Of a DNA stretch of 48,268 bases, positions 1 through 8,393 are shown in pieces. The position numbers were made by a program, and so were the translations under genes. The DNA comes from Clostridia bacterium (GTDB taxonomy: Bacteria; Bacillota; Clostridia; Christensenellales; Aristaeellaceae). How positions within the stretch are numbered: position 1 is the first letter of the stretch; each line of letters opens with the position of its first letter. The stretch is from NCBI GenBank assembly GCA_017543905.1, contig JAFYFC010000054.1, forward strand, positions 1-48,268, given 5' to 3'. A model generated the notes under the pieces. The model searched no databases, was not told the DNA's origin, and saw nothing but the letters and a program-made list of their open reading frames with translations.

Positions 1-54
1 GGTCTTGCGCTTGCGTCCGCTGTATTCCAAATCGCTGAATGTTTGCTGCTTCAT
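1..54 (-). CDS. IS5-family transposase, N-terminal fragment (cut by window edge)
   Basis: Only 18 codons are present, reading MKQQTFSDLEYSGRKRKT on the minus strand. This matches the start typical of Firmicute IS5-group DDE transposases (MKQ-x-TF-x-D-x-EY followed by a basic stretch), which cut and rejoin the element ends. A purine-rich GGAG sits just before the ATG and a TATAAT box lies upstream at 86-91. The catalytic DDE domain would lie beyond position 1, so whether the gene is intact cannot be judged. The family call rests on this short N-terminus and the nearby terminal repeat. Confidence 0.6.
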   Translation of the reverse strand, partial: MKQQTFSDLEYSGRKRKT

Positions 55-85
55 CGTTTTTTCTCCGCACTCGTTTTATGAGTGT

Positions 86-114
86 ATTATACCCGATTCT
101 AAGCGGATTGTCTG
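86..114 (-). promoter_or_regulatory. Putative transposase promoter
   Basis: On the minus strand CAGACA, 17 bases, then TATAAT precede the transposase start. The -10 is perfect and the -35 is weak (GACA core only). Confidence 0.4.
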
Positions 115-234
115 CTTTGCTTGGATTAAATCAGGAATTCCCTAAAGCCCTATTGTTAAAAATGCAAACGCATTCCCCATAATAATTCTTAAGCCGCGTT
201 TATGTTACGTTTTATGTGACAGCCGCATTCGATG

Positions 235-263
235 TTGAAGCGTTAACTCAAACGTGCTATAAT
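235..263 (+). promoter_or_regulatory. Sigma-A-type promoter of the exonuclease-HD gene
   Basis: TTGAAG, exactly 17 bases, TATAAT, ending 29 bases before the ATG at 293. AGGAG at 283-287 serves as ribosome binding site. Between the IS end (143) and this promoter I see only AT-rich sequence with no gene. Confidence 0.75.
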
Positions 264-292
264 GTTTTTATAATGGGATATCAGGAGCAAAA

Positions 293-1804
293 ATGTATTA
301 CGTTATAGTGGACCTGGAATGGAATCAGTATCACAACCCGATGTGGACGCCCACCGCACGAAACGGCGTGGTGATGCACGAGGAAATCATACAAATCGGC
401 GCGGTAAAGACCGACGAAACGATGACGCCCGTAGACACCTTCAACATATTCGTGCGTCTGGGCGGGCGCAGGCGCCTCGACAGATACGTAAAAAAGCTGA
501 CCGGCATAAACGAGCACGACATAGCCTCGGGCGAGGACTTTCCCGTCGCGGCGGAGATGTTCGCCGCGTGGATAAAGGACGCGGACGCGATTTTCTCCTG
601 GGGGCAGGACGACAGGCGCGTTTTTCTGAACAACTTATCGTTTCACAATATAGAAGCGCCCGCGTGCGCGTGGTACGACGCGCAGCGGATATATGCCTCG
701 CAAAATCCGTCTCACGGCGGGCTCGCGCTTAAAAACTGCGCGGAAGAGTGCGGAATACGGGTGAAGCTTTCGCTGCACAACGCGCTGAACGACGCGGTGC
801 TCACAAGCGCGTGCATGGCTAAGCTCGATATGGAAAAGGGGCTGCGCGAGTACGAAAAGCCCCGAAAGCAGTCCTCCTCCGGCTCGCTTGCGCCTATCGC
901 CAGCGCTCACACGCACAGGCACAACACCCGTCGGGGCGCGTGGGAGGAGGCCTGCTCGTCGCTGCTGCACTGTCCGAGGTGCATGCAGGCGCTCAAGTGG
1001 ACGAGCGAGGAGCGCGGCTCGATGGATCGCTTCTACAAAAACGCGGCGTGCCCGGAGCACGGCGAATTTATCATACGCGGCGAATTCCAGGGTATAAAGA
1101 CGCAGGTGCTCAAGCTCAGCTTTTTCGAAAACGACGAGCAGACGCGCCAGATGGTCGAGCAGGAGCTGAATCCCGTCAAAAAGAGCCGCAGAAGGCGGCG
1201 CGCGAAGAAAAACGCCGATACGGTCGAGGTCGTTTCCACCGAGGACATGCTCTCGAAGGCCATAGCCTTCGCGGCGGACGCGCACAAGGAGCAGCTGCTG
1301 GAGCCCGGCACCTCGCCGTATATCGTGCATCCGATGGAGGCCGCGGCGATCGCCTCGACCATGACGGACGACACCGCGCTGATAGCGGCGGCCGTGCTGC
1401 ACGACGTGCTGACCATGCGCCCCGACATAAGCGCGGACACGCTGCGCGCAAAATTCGGCGACCATATCGCCTCGTTGGTCGAAAGCGAAGCCTCAAGCAG
1501 CATAAGCCTTGACGGAAGCAGCGCTCTGCCAGAGGATACGAGCGAGGAGGAGCTTATAATACTGCTCAGCGATATGCTGTCAGGTCTGCGCGCGATTTAC
1601 AGAAGCCACGAAGCAGGCGGCGAGGCGTTCTGGGAAAAGATGGGGCCGGAATTCAAGGCCGCATTCGCCGCGCGCTCGAAATCCATGCTCAAGGCGTTAA
1701 AGCCCCTCTCGGCCTTTTCCGCCTACAAGGAATATTCGAGACTCGTAAGCGCGCTGTTTGCAAAGCCGCGAAAGACGAAGGAGAAAACGCCTAAGCACGA
1801 ATGA
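293..1804 (+). CDS. DnaQ-like 3'-5' exonuclease fused to a RelA/SpoT-type HD domain
   Basis: The 503-residue product has two recognisable parts. Residues 1-180 are a DEDDh exonuclease: VDLEWN holds D7 and E9, D106/D107 lie in GQDDRR, and HNALNDA supplies H162 and D167. A middle segment carries Cys pairs (CPRC near 227-230, CPEH near 253) that look like a small zinc ribbon, followed by an Arg/Lys-rich linker near 296-306. Residues 320-480 align by eye with the (p)ppGpp hydrolase HD domain of Rel/SpoT (YIVHP, VLHD at 368-371). However, the catalytic Glu-Asp pair after HD is replaced by Thr-Met, and the usual late Asn (ADRLHN in Rel) is Gly431. The HD part is therefore probably a binding or structural domain rather than an active hydrolase. 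It is monocistronic, with its own promoter and terminator. Confidence 0.8.
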   Translation: MYYVIVDLEWNQYHNPMWTPTARNGVVMHEEIIQIGAVKTDETMTPVDTFNIFVRLGGRRRLDRYVKKLTGINEHDIASGEDFPVAAEMFAAWIKDADAIFSWGQDDRRVFLNNLSFHNIEAPACAWYDAQRIYASQNPSHGGLALKNCAEECGIRVKLSLHNALNDAVLTSACMAKLDMEKGLREYEKPRKQSSSGSLAPIASAHTHRHNTRRGAWEEACSSLLHCPRCMQALKWTSEERGSMDRFYKNAACPEHGEFIIRGEFQGIKTQVLKLSFFENDEQTRQMVEQELNPVKKSRRRRRAKKNADTVEVVSTEDMLSKAIAFAADAHKEQLLEPGTSPYIVHPMEAAAIASTMTDDTALIAAAVLHDVLTMRPDISADTLRAKFGDHIASLVESEASSSISLDGSSALPEDTSEEELIILLSDMLSGLRAIYRSHEAGGEAFWEKMGPEFKAAFAARSKSMLKALKPLSAFSAYKEYSRLVSALFAKPRKTKEKTPKHE

Positions 1805-1812
1805 TACCAAAC

Positions 1813-1840
1813 GGGCTGCCGCGGCCGCAGCCCTGTTTTT
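1813..1840 (+). terminator. Rho-independent terminator
   Basis: A perfect 7-bp stem (GGGCTGC / GCAGCCC) with a 7-base loop is followed by TGTTTTT, nine bases after the exonuclease stop codon. Confidence 0.75.
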
Positions 1841-1852
1841 GCTGCGTGATTG

Positions 1853-1881
1853 TTGAAATAACGCCGCTTTTGTTGTATAAT
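1853..1881 (+). promoter_or_regulatory. Sigma-A-type promoter of the ftsY operon
   Basis: TTGAAA, 17 bases, TATAAT: a near-consensus promoter ending 33 bases before ftsY. It marks the start of a transcript that probably runs through the lipid kinase gene. Confidence 0.85.
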
Positions 1882-1914
1882 ATGTTTGGCAATATATCAT
1901 CCCGGAGGTAATTG

Positions 1915-2814
1915 ATGGGTCTTTTCAGTAAAATAAAGCAGGGGCTTTCGCGCACGCGCGGCCGTATGGGCGCGCAGATGGACGAGCTGGTCGAAAATAC
2001 GCGCGTTATAGACGACGAGTTTTACGAGGAGCTCACGGACATACTCGTGATGTCGGACGTTGGCGTCGCGACGGCGACCGAAGCCGTGGAAAAGCTTAAG
2101 CAAAAATGCGAAGCGGAGCATATAACCGCCGCGGACAAGGCGCGGGAGGAGTTCAAAAAAATACTGGTATCCACTATGACCGCGCCGCCCATGGTGCTTA
2201 AAAACCCCTCGGTAATATTCGTGATCGGGGTAAACGGCGTAGGCAAAACCACCTCGATAGGCAAGCTCGCCTCGCGCATGAAGTCGATAGGCAGGCGCGT
2301 CATAATCGTAGCCGGCGACACCTTCCGCGCCGCAGCGGCGGAGCAGCTTTCCGTCTGGGCGGACAGAGCCGAGGTGCCGATAATAAAGCAGCACGAGGGC
2401 GCCGATCCCGCCAGCGTGGTTTTCGAGGGCATACAGGCCGCCAAAAACCGCCACGCGGACATCATACTGGTGGATACGGCCGGCAGGCTTCACAACAAGG
2501 CGCATCTGATGGAGGAGCTCAAAAAGATGGCCCGCGTGACCGAGCGCGAATTTCCGGAGGCGGACAGACACGCGCTGCTGGTGCTGGACGCGACCACCGG
2601 ACAGAACGGTCTTAATCAGGCGCGCGTATTCATGGACGTAACGCAGCTCGACGGCATAATACTCACAAAGCTCGACGGCACCGCCAAGGGCGGCATCGCC
2701 GTAGCGATACGCAGGGAGCTCGATCTGCCCGTGCGCTACATAGGCGTAGGCGAGGGACTCGACGATATGCAGCCCTTCAACGCTGCTGAATTTATAGACG
2801 CTATATTCGGTTAA
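1915..2814 (+). CDS. ftsY: Signal recognition particle receptor FtsY
   Basis: FtsY is the membrane-docking SRP GTPase that pairs with Ffh to deliver ribosomes making membrane proteins. The 299-residue product is an NG-domain-only form without the long acidic N-terminal A domain of E. coli. It shows a helical N domain (residues 1-95), the P-loop GVNGVGKTT (105-113), GDTFRAAA (134-141), DTAGR (187-191), TKLDGTAKGG, and the terminal GVGEGLDDMQPF block. The ATG at 1915 is preferred because GGAGG at 1904-1908 sits six bases upstream; the in-frame TTG at 1912 would be too close. Isoleucine codons are 19 ATA to 4 ATC. It is the first gene of a tight operon, and the next gene's AAGGAGG overlaps its stop. 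Confidence 0.97.
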   Translation: MGLFSKIKQGLSRTRGRMGAQMDELVENTRVIDDEFYEELTDILVMSDVGVATATEAVEKLKQKCEAEHITAADKAREEFKKILVSTMTAPPMVLKNPSVIFVIGVNGVGKTTSIGKLASRMKSIGRRVIIVAGDTFRAAAAEQLSVWADRAEVPIIKQHEGADPASVVFEGIQAAKNRHADIILVDTAGRLHNKAHLMEELKKMARVTEREFPEADRHALLVLDATTGQNGLNQARVFMDVTQLDGIILTKLDGTAKGGIAVAIRRELDLPVRYIGVGEGLDDMQPFNAAEFIDAIFG

Positions 2815-2826
2815 GGAGGATAAATC

Positions 2827-3792
2827 ATGAAACTCAGCGTATTTGCGGTACTGCTTCAGGACAGGCCCTTCGACGAGGCCTGCGCGTATCTGGCTTCCAA
2901 GGGCGTACAGGCGGTCGAAATCGGCTGCGGCGGCTTCCCCGGCAAGGCGCACTGCGATCCCAGGGAGCTGCTCGCGCATCCCGAAAAGATAGACGCGCTC
3001 AAAAGCACGGTCGAAAAGCACGGCCTTGAGATCGCCGCGCTTTCCACGCACGGAAACCCCGTGCATCCGGACAAGGAGATCGCGCGCGCGTTCCACGAGG
3101 ATTTTGAAAACACGGTGCTGCTGGCCGAGAAGCTGGGCGTAGATACCGTAGTCACCTTCTCCGGCTGCCCGGGCGGCTCTCCCGAGGACAAAACTCCCAA
3201 CTGGGTCACCTGCCCCTGGCCGGACGATTTTGCGCATATAGTCGAATACCAGTGGAACGACGTGCTGATACCCTACTGGAGAAAGGAAGTCGAGTTCGTA
3301 AAGGCGCATAACGTAAAAAAGGTCGCGCTCGAAATGCATCCGGGCTTCTGCGTATACAATCCCGAAACGCTGCGCAAGCTCAGAAACGCGGTGGGCAGCG
3401 TGATCGGCGCGAACCTCGATCCCAGCCATCTGTTCTGGCAGGGCATAGACATTCCCGCAGCCATCCGCTATCTGAGCAACGCGATATACTATTTCCACGC
3501 CAAGGACACCAAGATCGACGAGATCAACACCGCCCGCAACGGCGTGCTGGACACCAAGCACTACGCAGACGAAATAAACCGCTCCTGGATATTCCGCTCC
3601 GTGGGCTACGGACACGACGCGCGCGTATGGCGCGACATTATGAGCGCGCTGCGCTTGGTCGGCTACGACGGATATATCTCAATCGAGCACGAGGACAGCC
3701 TTATGAGCGTGCCGGAGGGCCTCAGCAAGGCGATAGACATGCTGAAGCAAACGATGATGTTTGAATCAACCGGCGGTATGTGGTGGGCATAA
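2827..3792 (+). CDS. Sugar phosphate isomerase/epimerase-like TIM barrel protein
   Basis: This is a 321-residue member of the xylose isomerase-like (AP endonuclease 2) superfamily, whose members isomerise, epimerise or dehydrate sugars and inositols using divalent metal. The expected metal ligands are visible at strand ends: E169 (ALEMHPG), D198 and H201 (LDPSH), H224 (FHAKD) and E287 (IEHED). It has no signal peptide and should be cytosolic. The start has an ideal AAGGAGG at 2813-2819. It lies 12 bases after ftsY and abuts the nucleoside phosphorylase. The substrate cannot be read from sequence. Similar genes often sit in inositol or rare-sugar loci, but the neighbours here do not point to a pathway. 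Confidence 0.88.
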   Translation: MKLSVFAVLLQDRPFDEACAYLASKGVQAVEIGCGGFPGKAHCDPRELLAHPEKIDALKSTVEKHGLEIAALSTHGNPVHPDKEIARAFHEDFENTVLLAEKLGVDTVVTFSGCPGGSPEDKTPNWVTCPWPDDFAHIVEYQWNDVLIPYWRKEVEFVKAHNVKKVALEMHPGFCVYNPETLRKLRNAVGSVIGANLDPSHLFWQGIDIPAAIRYLSNAIYYFHAKDTKIDEINTARNGVLDTKHYADEINRSWIFRSVGYGHDARVWRDIMSALRLVGYDGYISIEHEDSLMSVPEGLSKAIDMLKQTMMFESTGGMWWA

Positions 3793-5097
3793 ATGACTAT
3801 AACTGAACTGCTGTATAAAAAGCGGATGGGACGCGAGCTGAGCGGCGATGAGATCAGGGAATTCGTAAGAGGCGTCACAAGCGGCGCGTACGCGGATTAT
3901 CAGATAAGCGCGATGCTGATGGCCATCGCCATAAACGGCATGAACGCGCGCGAAACCGTAGATTTGACCCTCGAAATGGCCTCCTCCGGCGACATGCTCG
4001 ATCTCTCAGGCATATCCGGCGTAAAGTGCGACAAGCATTCCACCGGCGGCGTGGGCGACACCACGTCGCTGGTGCTGGCGCCGCTGGTGGCCGCGTGCGG
4101 AGTGAAGGTCGCCAAAATGAGCGGGCGCGGGCTCGGCTTTACGGGCGGAACGCTCGACAAGCTCGAAGCGATACCCGGCTTTTCTGTGAGCATGGAGCCC
4201 GAGCGCTTTATCCGCACCGTGGATAAAAGCGGGCTTGCGATAATCGGGCAGACCGCGTCCCTCGCGCCCTGCGACAAGGTGCTCTACGCCCTGCGGGACG
4301 TGACCGCGACCGTGGACGTGCAGCCGCTTATCGTCTCCTCCATTCTTTCCAAAAAAATCGCCGCGGGCGCGGACGTCATAGTGCTGGACGTCAAGACCGG
4401 CAGCGGCGCGATGATGACCACGCCCGAAAGCGCGTTCGAGCTTGCGCGCGCGATGGTCGATATAGGCAACCGCACAGGCAGGAAATTCGCCGCGCTCGTG
4501 ACCGACATGAACCAGCCTCTGGGCAGGTACGTCGGTAACGCCCTTGAGGTCGAGGAAGCGCTGGACATACTCGCGGGCCGCGCAGGCGGCGACCTTAAAA
4601 CCGTCGCGCTGATGCTGGGCGCGCATATACTGCGCCTGTCGGGCGTCTGCGATACCGCCGCGGAGGGCGTAAGTCTGCTCGAAAGCCGGATACAAAACGG
4701 CGACGGGCTTAAAAAGTTCGCCGAAATGGTGAAAAATCAGGGCGGAGACGAGCGCGCCGTGTACGATACGAGCTTGCTTCCGAAAGCGGAGCGCACCGAG
4801 GAGGTACTGGCGGAGGAAAGCGGCTATCTGGACGGGATTTCTACAAATCTTATCGGCTACGCCGCGAAGGCGCTGGGTGCGGGACGCGAAAGGAAGGAAG
4901 ACGCGATAGACCCCGCCGTGGGACTGGTGATGAACAAGCGTCTGGGCGAGCGCGTCCAGAAGGGCGAAAGCATAATGACGCTGCACACAGGCAGAATAAG
5001 CAACGTGCAGCTTGCGCGCGAATACATATCCAGGGCCGTCACGATCAGCGCTTCGCCGCGCGAGCGCCCGCCGCTCATTTACGGCGAGGTAGAATGA
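3793..5097 (+). CDS. pdp: Pyrimidine-nucleoside (thymidine) phosphorylase
   Basis: This enzyme splits thymidine, deoxyuridine or uridine with phosphate into base and (deoxy)ribose-1-phosphate for salvage. The 434-residue length is typical. The phosphate- and nucleoside-binding segment KHSTGG is at 81-86, and the family signature SGRGLGFTGGTLDK is at 110-123, followed by LEAIPGF. The usual C-terminal domain (ALGAGR near the end, GRISNVQLAREYI) is present. The ATG immediately follows the upstream stop codon, so translation is probably coupled. Its own stop overlaps the next ATG (ATGA). The Firmicute context favours the broad-specificity Pdp over a strict DeoA. Confidence 0.95.
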   Translation: MTITELLYKKRMGRELSGDEIREFVRGVTSGAYADYQISAMLMAIAINGMNARETVDLTLEMASSGDMLDLSGISGVKCDKHSTGGVGDTTSLVLAPLVAACGVKVAKMSGRGLGFTGGTLDKLEAIPGFSVSMEPERFIRTVDKSGLAIIGQTASLAPCDKVLYALRDVTATVDVQPLIVSSILSKKIAAGADVIVLDVKTGSGAMMTTPESAFELARAMVDIGNRTGRKFAALVTDMNQPLGRYVGNALEVEEALDILAGRAGGDLKTVALMLGAHILRLSGVCDTAAEGVSLLESRIQNGDGLKKFAEMVKNQGGDERAVYDTSLLPKAERTEEVLAEESGYLDGISTNLIGYAAKALGAGRERKEDAIDPAVGLVMNKRLGERVQKGESIMTLHTGRISNVQLAREYISRAVTISASPRERPPLIYGEVE

Positions 5098-5942
5098 ATC
5101 CGAGGCTCAAATGCGCGCTTAAGCTGCTTTGCGCGCTCGTGATAGCCGCGCTTTCGTTTACAGCAGGCAGGGCGGCGGGCATATACCTTTTGCGCCGCCT
5201 GTTCGAAACGCTCAACCTGACCGCGCGCACATACGCTTACGCGCGCGCGTGGATGCGCTATCTGTGGGACAACGCAAACGGGCTGGTGCTGCTGTGCGGC
5301 GGGCTTACGCTGTTTTGCGCGCTGCTGTTCGTGCGGGACATGTTTCCCGCAGCCGGGCGCGTATTTCGCATAAAATGGCTATTGCTGCCGTTTGCGGCGG
5401 CGACGCTTGGGTATTTCGCGGTGCGCCTGCTCGAGGATACGGATATAGTACGCAGGGCAGGCTCGTTTCCCTCTGCTGGAGCGCTTGAATACGTACTGCT
5501 TTTCGTGATCGTCACGGACGTCTGCCTGCTTTCATACGAGGTGACGTTCGAGGCTGTGCGCGGCGGATTCGGCAAAGCCGCCGCGTACGCTGCGCCGGCG
5601 GTTCTGTTTACGCTTTTAAGGAGCGCAGACGCCCTGCTTACGGGAGAATATTTCGCGTATGCGCTGCTTGGCATACTGAACGGGATGCTTGCCCTCGCGC
5701 TCGGCGCGTATCTGTACGATACGCAGCGCAGCATATATCCCCCGCTGCTTACAGCCTTCGGCTTTACGGCGGGCCACAGATATTTAGCCGGCTTTCCGGA
5801 TTACGGAGCGTTCGCAGTAAATCCCGGCGTGCTGACCGGCGACAGCGGCGGGCTCAATTCCTCCGCCGCGCTTACGCTTATGCTGCTGGGTGCGTGCGCG
5901 CTCGTATTTATCTCAGTCAAAAGGAACAAACCAAATGGATAG
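5094..5942 (+). CDS. Multi-pass membrane protein, possibly a degenerate CPBP-type protease relative
   Basis: The product is 282 residues with about seven hydrophobic segments and an N-terminal membrane helix. The C-terminal half recalls the CPBP intramembrane protease fold: a Glu-rich cytosolic turn (YEVTFEAVR), a helix ending LLRSADALL, then LLGILNGMLALALGAYLYD. The paired glutamates and the histidines needed for protease activity are not evident. I therefore call it a membrane protein of unknown function, with CPBP likeness only as a weak hint. Its ATG overlaps the phosphorylase stop by four bases, and its end overlaps the lipid kinase start by eight. Confidence 0.7.
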   Translation: MNPRLKCALKLLCALVIAALSFTAGRAAGIYLLRRLFETLNLTARTYAYARAWMRYLWDNANGLVLLCGGLTLFCALLFVRDMFPAAGRVFRIKWLLLPFAAATLGYFAVRLLEDTDIVRRAGSFPSAGALEYVLLFVIVTDVCLLSYEVTFEAVRGGFGKAAAYAAPAVLFTLLRSADALLTGEYFAYALLGILNGMLALALGAYLYDTQRSIYPPLLTAFGFTAGHRYLAGFPDYGAFAVNPGVLTGDSGGLNSSAALTLMLLGACALVFISVKRNKPNG

Positions 5943-6831
5943 AAAGCTGTTGTTTATCGTAAACCCCATCGCGGGCAAAAAAAAGGCCGCAGAGCACCTG
6001 AGCGAAATAATAAGCGTATTCTGCGCGCACTCCTGCGTGCCGACCGTGCTTATGACCGCGTACTCCGGTCACGCCACCAAGATAGCCGAAAAATACGCCG
6101 CGCAGCACGACCTCGTCGTATGCGCGGGCGGCGACGGTACGCTAAACGAGGTGATCTCGGGACTCAGGAATGCCGGGCTCGACATGCCCGTGGGCTATCT
6201 TCCCTGCGGCACGACGAACGATTTGGGCTCCACGCTGGAGCTTTCGCGTCTGCCCGCCAAGGCCGCGGAGGACGCGGTCACGGGCGAGGAGATCTTACTG
6301 GACATAGGCGAATTGAACGGCAGGCATTTCGTATACACCGCCTCCTTCGGCGCGTTTACGAAGACCTCCTACGAAACGCCTCAAAGCGTCAAAAACGTGC
6401 TCGGACACTTCGCTTACCTGTTAAACGGCGTAATGGAGCTCGGTCAGCTGAAGCCCACATGGGTGCATATGGACACGGACGACGGCACCTTCGAGGGCGA
6501 ATACCTGTTCGGCTCCGTCACGAACGCCACCTCTCTCGGCGGCGTGATAACCATCGAACGCGACATGATAGGTCTCGACGACGGCAAGTTCGAATTGCTG
6601 CTCGCGGACATGCCCTACACCGCCGTGGACTTCAGCAAGCTGCTTTTGAACGTCACCCAGCGCAAGTTCGGCGATATGCTGCATCTGCACAAGGTAAGCC
6701 GCATCAGCATGGAAACGCGCGAGGAGACGGACTGGACGCTGGACGGCGAACAGGAAAAGGGCAAAACGCATTTTGAAATCAAAAACCTGCGCCGCGCGGC
6801 GCGCATCGTCGTACCGCGCAAGGCGGTATGA
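5935..6831 (+). CDS. YegS/BmrU-family diacylglycerol/lipid kinase
   Basis: The 298-residue protein belongs to the DAGK-catalytic lipid kinase family, which uses ATP to phosphorylate diacylglycerol or a related membrane lipid. Seen in sequence: the N-terminal VNPIAGKK (9-16), the nucleotide-binding GGDGTLNEV starting at 65, CGTTNDLG at 91-98, and a C-terminal beta-sandwich with LDGEQEKG. The ATG at 5935 is chosen because AAGGA at 5921-5925 is well placed; a longer reading starting at 5890 would lie inside the preceding gene. It closes the ftsY operon. Whether the substrate is diacylglycerol (DgkB-like) or another lipid is not resolvable. Confidence 0.9.
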   Translation: MDRKLLFIVNPIAGKKKAAEHLSEIISVFCAHSCVPTVLMTAYSGHATKIAEKYAAQHDLVVCAGGDGTLNEVISGLRNAGLDMPVGYLPCGTTNDLGSTLELSRLPAKAAEDAVTGEEILLDIGELNGRHFVYTASFGAFTKTSYETPQSVKNVLGHFAYLLNGVMELGQLKPTWVHMDTDDGTFEGEYLFGSVTNATSLGGVITIERDMIGLDDGKFELLLADMPYTAVDFSKLLLNVTQRKFGDMLHLHKVSRISMETREETDWTLDGEQEKGKTHFEIKNLRRAARIVVPRKAV

Positions 6832-6870
6832 TATTTTATCGACACTTTATTCTGAAAGGCGGTTATATGA

Positions 6871-8148
6871 ATGGCACTTAAGCTTGACACCATCTGCGTA
6901 CAGGGCGGCTACACGCCCGGCAACGGCGAGCCTCGCCAGATACCCATCATTCAGTCCACCACATTCAAATACGCGACCTCTGAGGACATGGGAAAGCTGT
7001 TCGATCTTGAGGCGGAGGGCTACTTCTATACCCGCCTTCAAAATCCGACCAACGATCTGGTGGCCGCCAAGATCGCCGCTCTTGAGGGCGGCAGCGCGGC
7101 GATGCTGACCTCGGCCGGACAGGCCGCGAGCTTCTTCAGCCTCTTTAACCTCTGCTCCGCCGGAGACCACATAGTATCGTCGTCCACCATATACGGCGGC
7201 ACGTTCAACCTTATGCAGGTCACTATGGCGCGTATGGGCATAGAAACCACGTTCGTAAATCCGGACTGCTCGCCGGAAGAGCTGAACGCCGCCTTCAGAC
7301 CCAACACCAAATGCGTATTCGGCGAAACCATCGCAAACCCCGCGCTTTCGGTGCTGGACATCGAGCTGTTTGCAAACGCCGCGCACGCGCACGGCGTACC
7401 GCTCATTATAGACAACACCTTCGCAACTCCCATAAACTGCCGTCCCGGCGAGTGGGGCGCGGACATAATAACCCACTCCACCACCAAATACATGGACGGT
7501 CACGGCGCGGCGGTTGGCGGCGCGATAGTGGAAATGAACTCGTTCGACTGGATGGCGCACGCGGACAAATTCCCGGGTCTGTGCACGCCGGACGAGAGCT
7601 ATCACGGCATTACCTACGCGGAGCGCTTCCCGGGCAAGGCGTTCATAACCAAGTGCACCGCGCAGCTTATGCGCGATTTCGGCTCCATTCAGTCCCCGAT
7701 AAACGCGTTTATACTTAATCTGGGGCTTGAAAGCCTGCACGTGCGTATGCCGCGTCACTGCGAAAACGGGCTTGCGGTCGCGCAGTTCCTCTCGCAGCAT
7801 CCCAAGATCGAACGCGTCAGCTATCCGTCGCTGCCCGGCGACAGGTTCTATTCTGCGGCACAGAAATACCTGCCGCACGGCTCCTGCGGCGTGGTGTCCT
7901 TTGAGATAAAGGGCGGCCGCAGCGCGGCGGAAGGCTTTATGAAGCAGCTGCGCCTTGCCGCTATCGAGACACACGTCGCGGACGCGCGCACCTGCTGCCT
8001 GTGCCCCGCCGCCTCCACGCACCGCCAGATGACGGACGAGCAGCTCGCCGCGGCGGGCGTGCCCGCGGGCATGGTACGCATGAGCTGCGGGCTCGAGGCC
8101 AAGGAGGATCTGATAAACGACATAGAGCAGGCCCTCGCGAAGGCGTAA
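6871..8148 (+). CDS. O-acetylhomoserine sulfhydrylase-type PLP enzyme (Cys/Met metabolism family)
   Basis: The 425-residue protein belongs to the Cys/Met gamma-family PLP enzymes. Its length and the N-terminal block TICVQGGYTPGNGEPRQIPI are typical of O-acetylhomoserine aminocarboxypropyltransferase (MetY), which makes homocysteine from O-acetylhomoserine and sulfide. Visible features are YTRLQNPTND (53-62), the PLP-anchoring SAGQAA near 81-86, DNTFATP (181-187), and the Schiff-base lysine K206 in HSTTKYMDGHG. The last third carries the SLPGD and SFEIKGG segments of the family. AAGGCGG lies nine bases before the ATG. Only 39 bases separate it from the lipid kinase and I see no terminator there, so read-through is possible. 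A gamma-lyase activity cannot be excluded. Confidence 0.9.
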   Translation: MALKLDTICVQGGYTPGNGEPRQIPIIQSTTFKYATSEDMGKLFDLEAEGYFYTRLQNPTNDLVAAKIAALEGGSAAMLTSAGQAASFFSLFNLCSAGDHIVSSSTIYGGTFNLMQVTMARMGIETTFVNPDCSPEELNAAFRPNTKCVFGETIANPALSVLDIELFANAAHAHGVPLIIDNTFATPINCRPGEWGADIITHSTTKYMDGHGAAVGGAIVEMNSFDWMAHADKFPGLCTPDESYHGITYAERFPGKAFITKCTAQLMRDFGSIQSPINAFILNLGLESLHVRMPRHCENGLAVAQFLSQHPKIERVSYPSLPGDRFYSAAQKYLPHGSCGVVSFEIKGGRSAAEGFMKQLRLAAIETHVADARTCCLCPAASTHRQMTDEQLAAAGVPAGMVRMSCGLEAKEDLINDIEQALAKA

Positions 8149-8179
8149 AGGGTCTGCATATCCCTAAAACGTAAGCCGG

Positions 8180-8240
8180 CGATTTAAAGCCGGCATATAC
8201 GGCGGATAAACGATTTAAAACCGGCATATACGGCGGAAAA
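8180..8240 (+). repeat. Two-copy direct repeat, about 27 bp
   Basis: Units beginning at 8180 and 8211 match at 26 of 27 positions; each contains CCGGCATATACGGCGGA. They are separated by ATAA and followed by AAAA. The repeat lies just after the PLP-enzyme gene in a 424-base gene-free stretch. Confidence 0.8.
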
Positions 8241-8251
8241 TCCGCGCCCTG

Positions 8252-8323
8252 CCGCCGTGGGCAGCTGTTCTGCCTTGAGGCCGCCTCGCATGTGCGGCAA
8301 GGTATAACGGCTGCTCACGGCGG
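8252..8323. other. Large fold-back structure in intergenic DNA
   Basis: The 14-base arm at 8252-8265 (CCGCCGTGGGCAGC) pairs with 8310-8323, with a single G-U wobble. Inside it, CCTTG (8273-8277) pairs with CAAGG (8298-8302) and CCGC with GCGG. It is not followed by a T run. It could be a leader RNA structure of the downstream peptidase gene or a mobile fold-back repeat. Confidence 0.55.
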
Positions 8324-8338
8324 ACTGCGTACAATGGC

Positions 8339-8393
8339 GGGGGGACGGGATTTGGATTTGGGCTGCGGGATTGGGATTACGGGATTTAGGATT
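8339..8393 (+). other. G-run-rich tract built on a GGGATT motif
   Basis: Successive GGG runs alternate with ATT/ATTT (GGGATTTGGATTTGGG and so on), giving at least five runs of three or more G within about 50 bases. It is a candidate G-quadruplex or a decayed short tandem repeat. No ORF here looks real. Confidence 0.5.

Larger units (their letters stand above)
1..143 (-). mobile_element. End of an IS5-like insertion sequence (truncated by window edge)
   Basis: The window opens inside an insertion sequence. The start of a transposase gene reads leftward out of the window from position 54. About 90 bases outside it lies a candidate terminal repeat near 124-143 (ATTAAATCAGGAATTCCCT). Its reverse complement resembles both ends of the 162-bp element at 40792-40953, which supports calling it an IS terminus. 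The other end lies outside the window, so length and target duplication cannot be given. Confidence 0.55.

Noticed and set aside
1912..1914. TTG start for ftsY
   Set aside because: It is only three bases from GGAGG, whereas ATG 1915 has normal spacing and begins the usual MGLF sequence.
1897..3615. 572-codon open frame opposite ftsY and the isomerase gene
   Set aside because: It is antisense to two well-supported genes, spans the gene boundary and its promoter, and shows no family motifs. Long antisense frames are common in GC-rich coding DNA.
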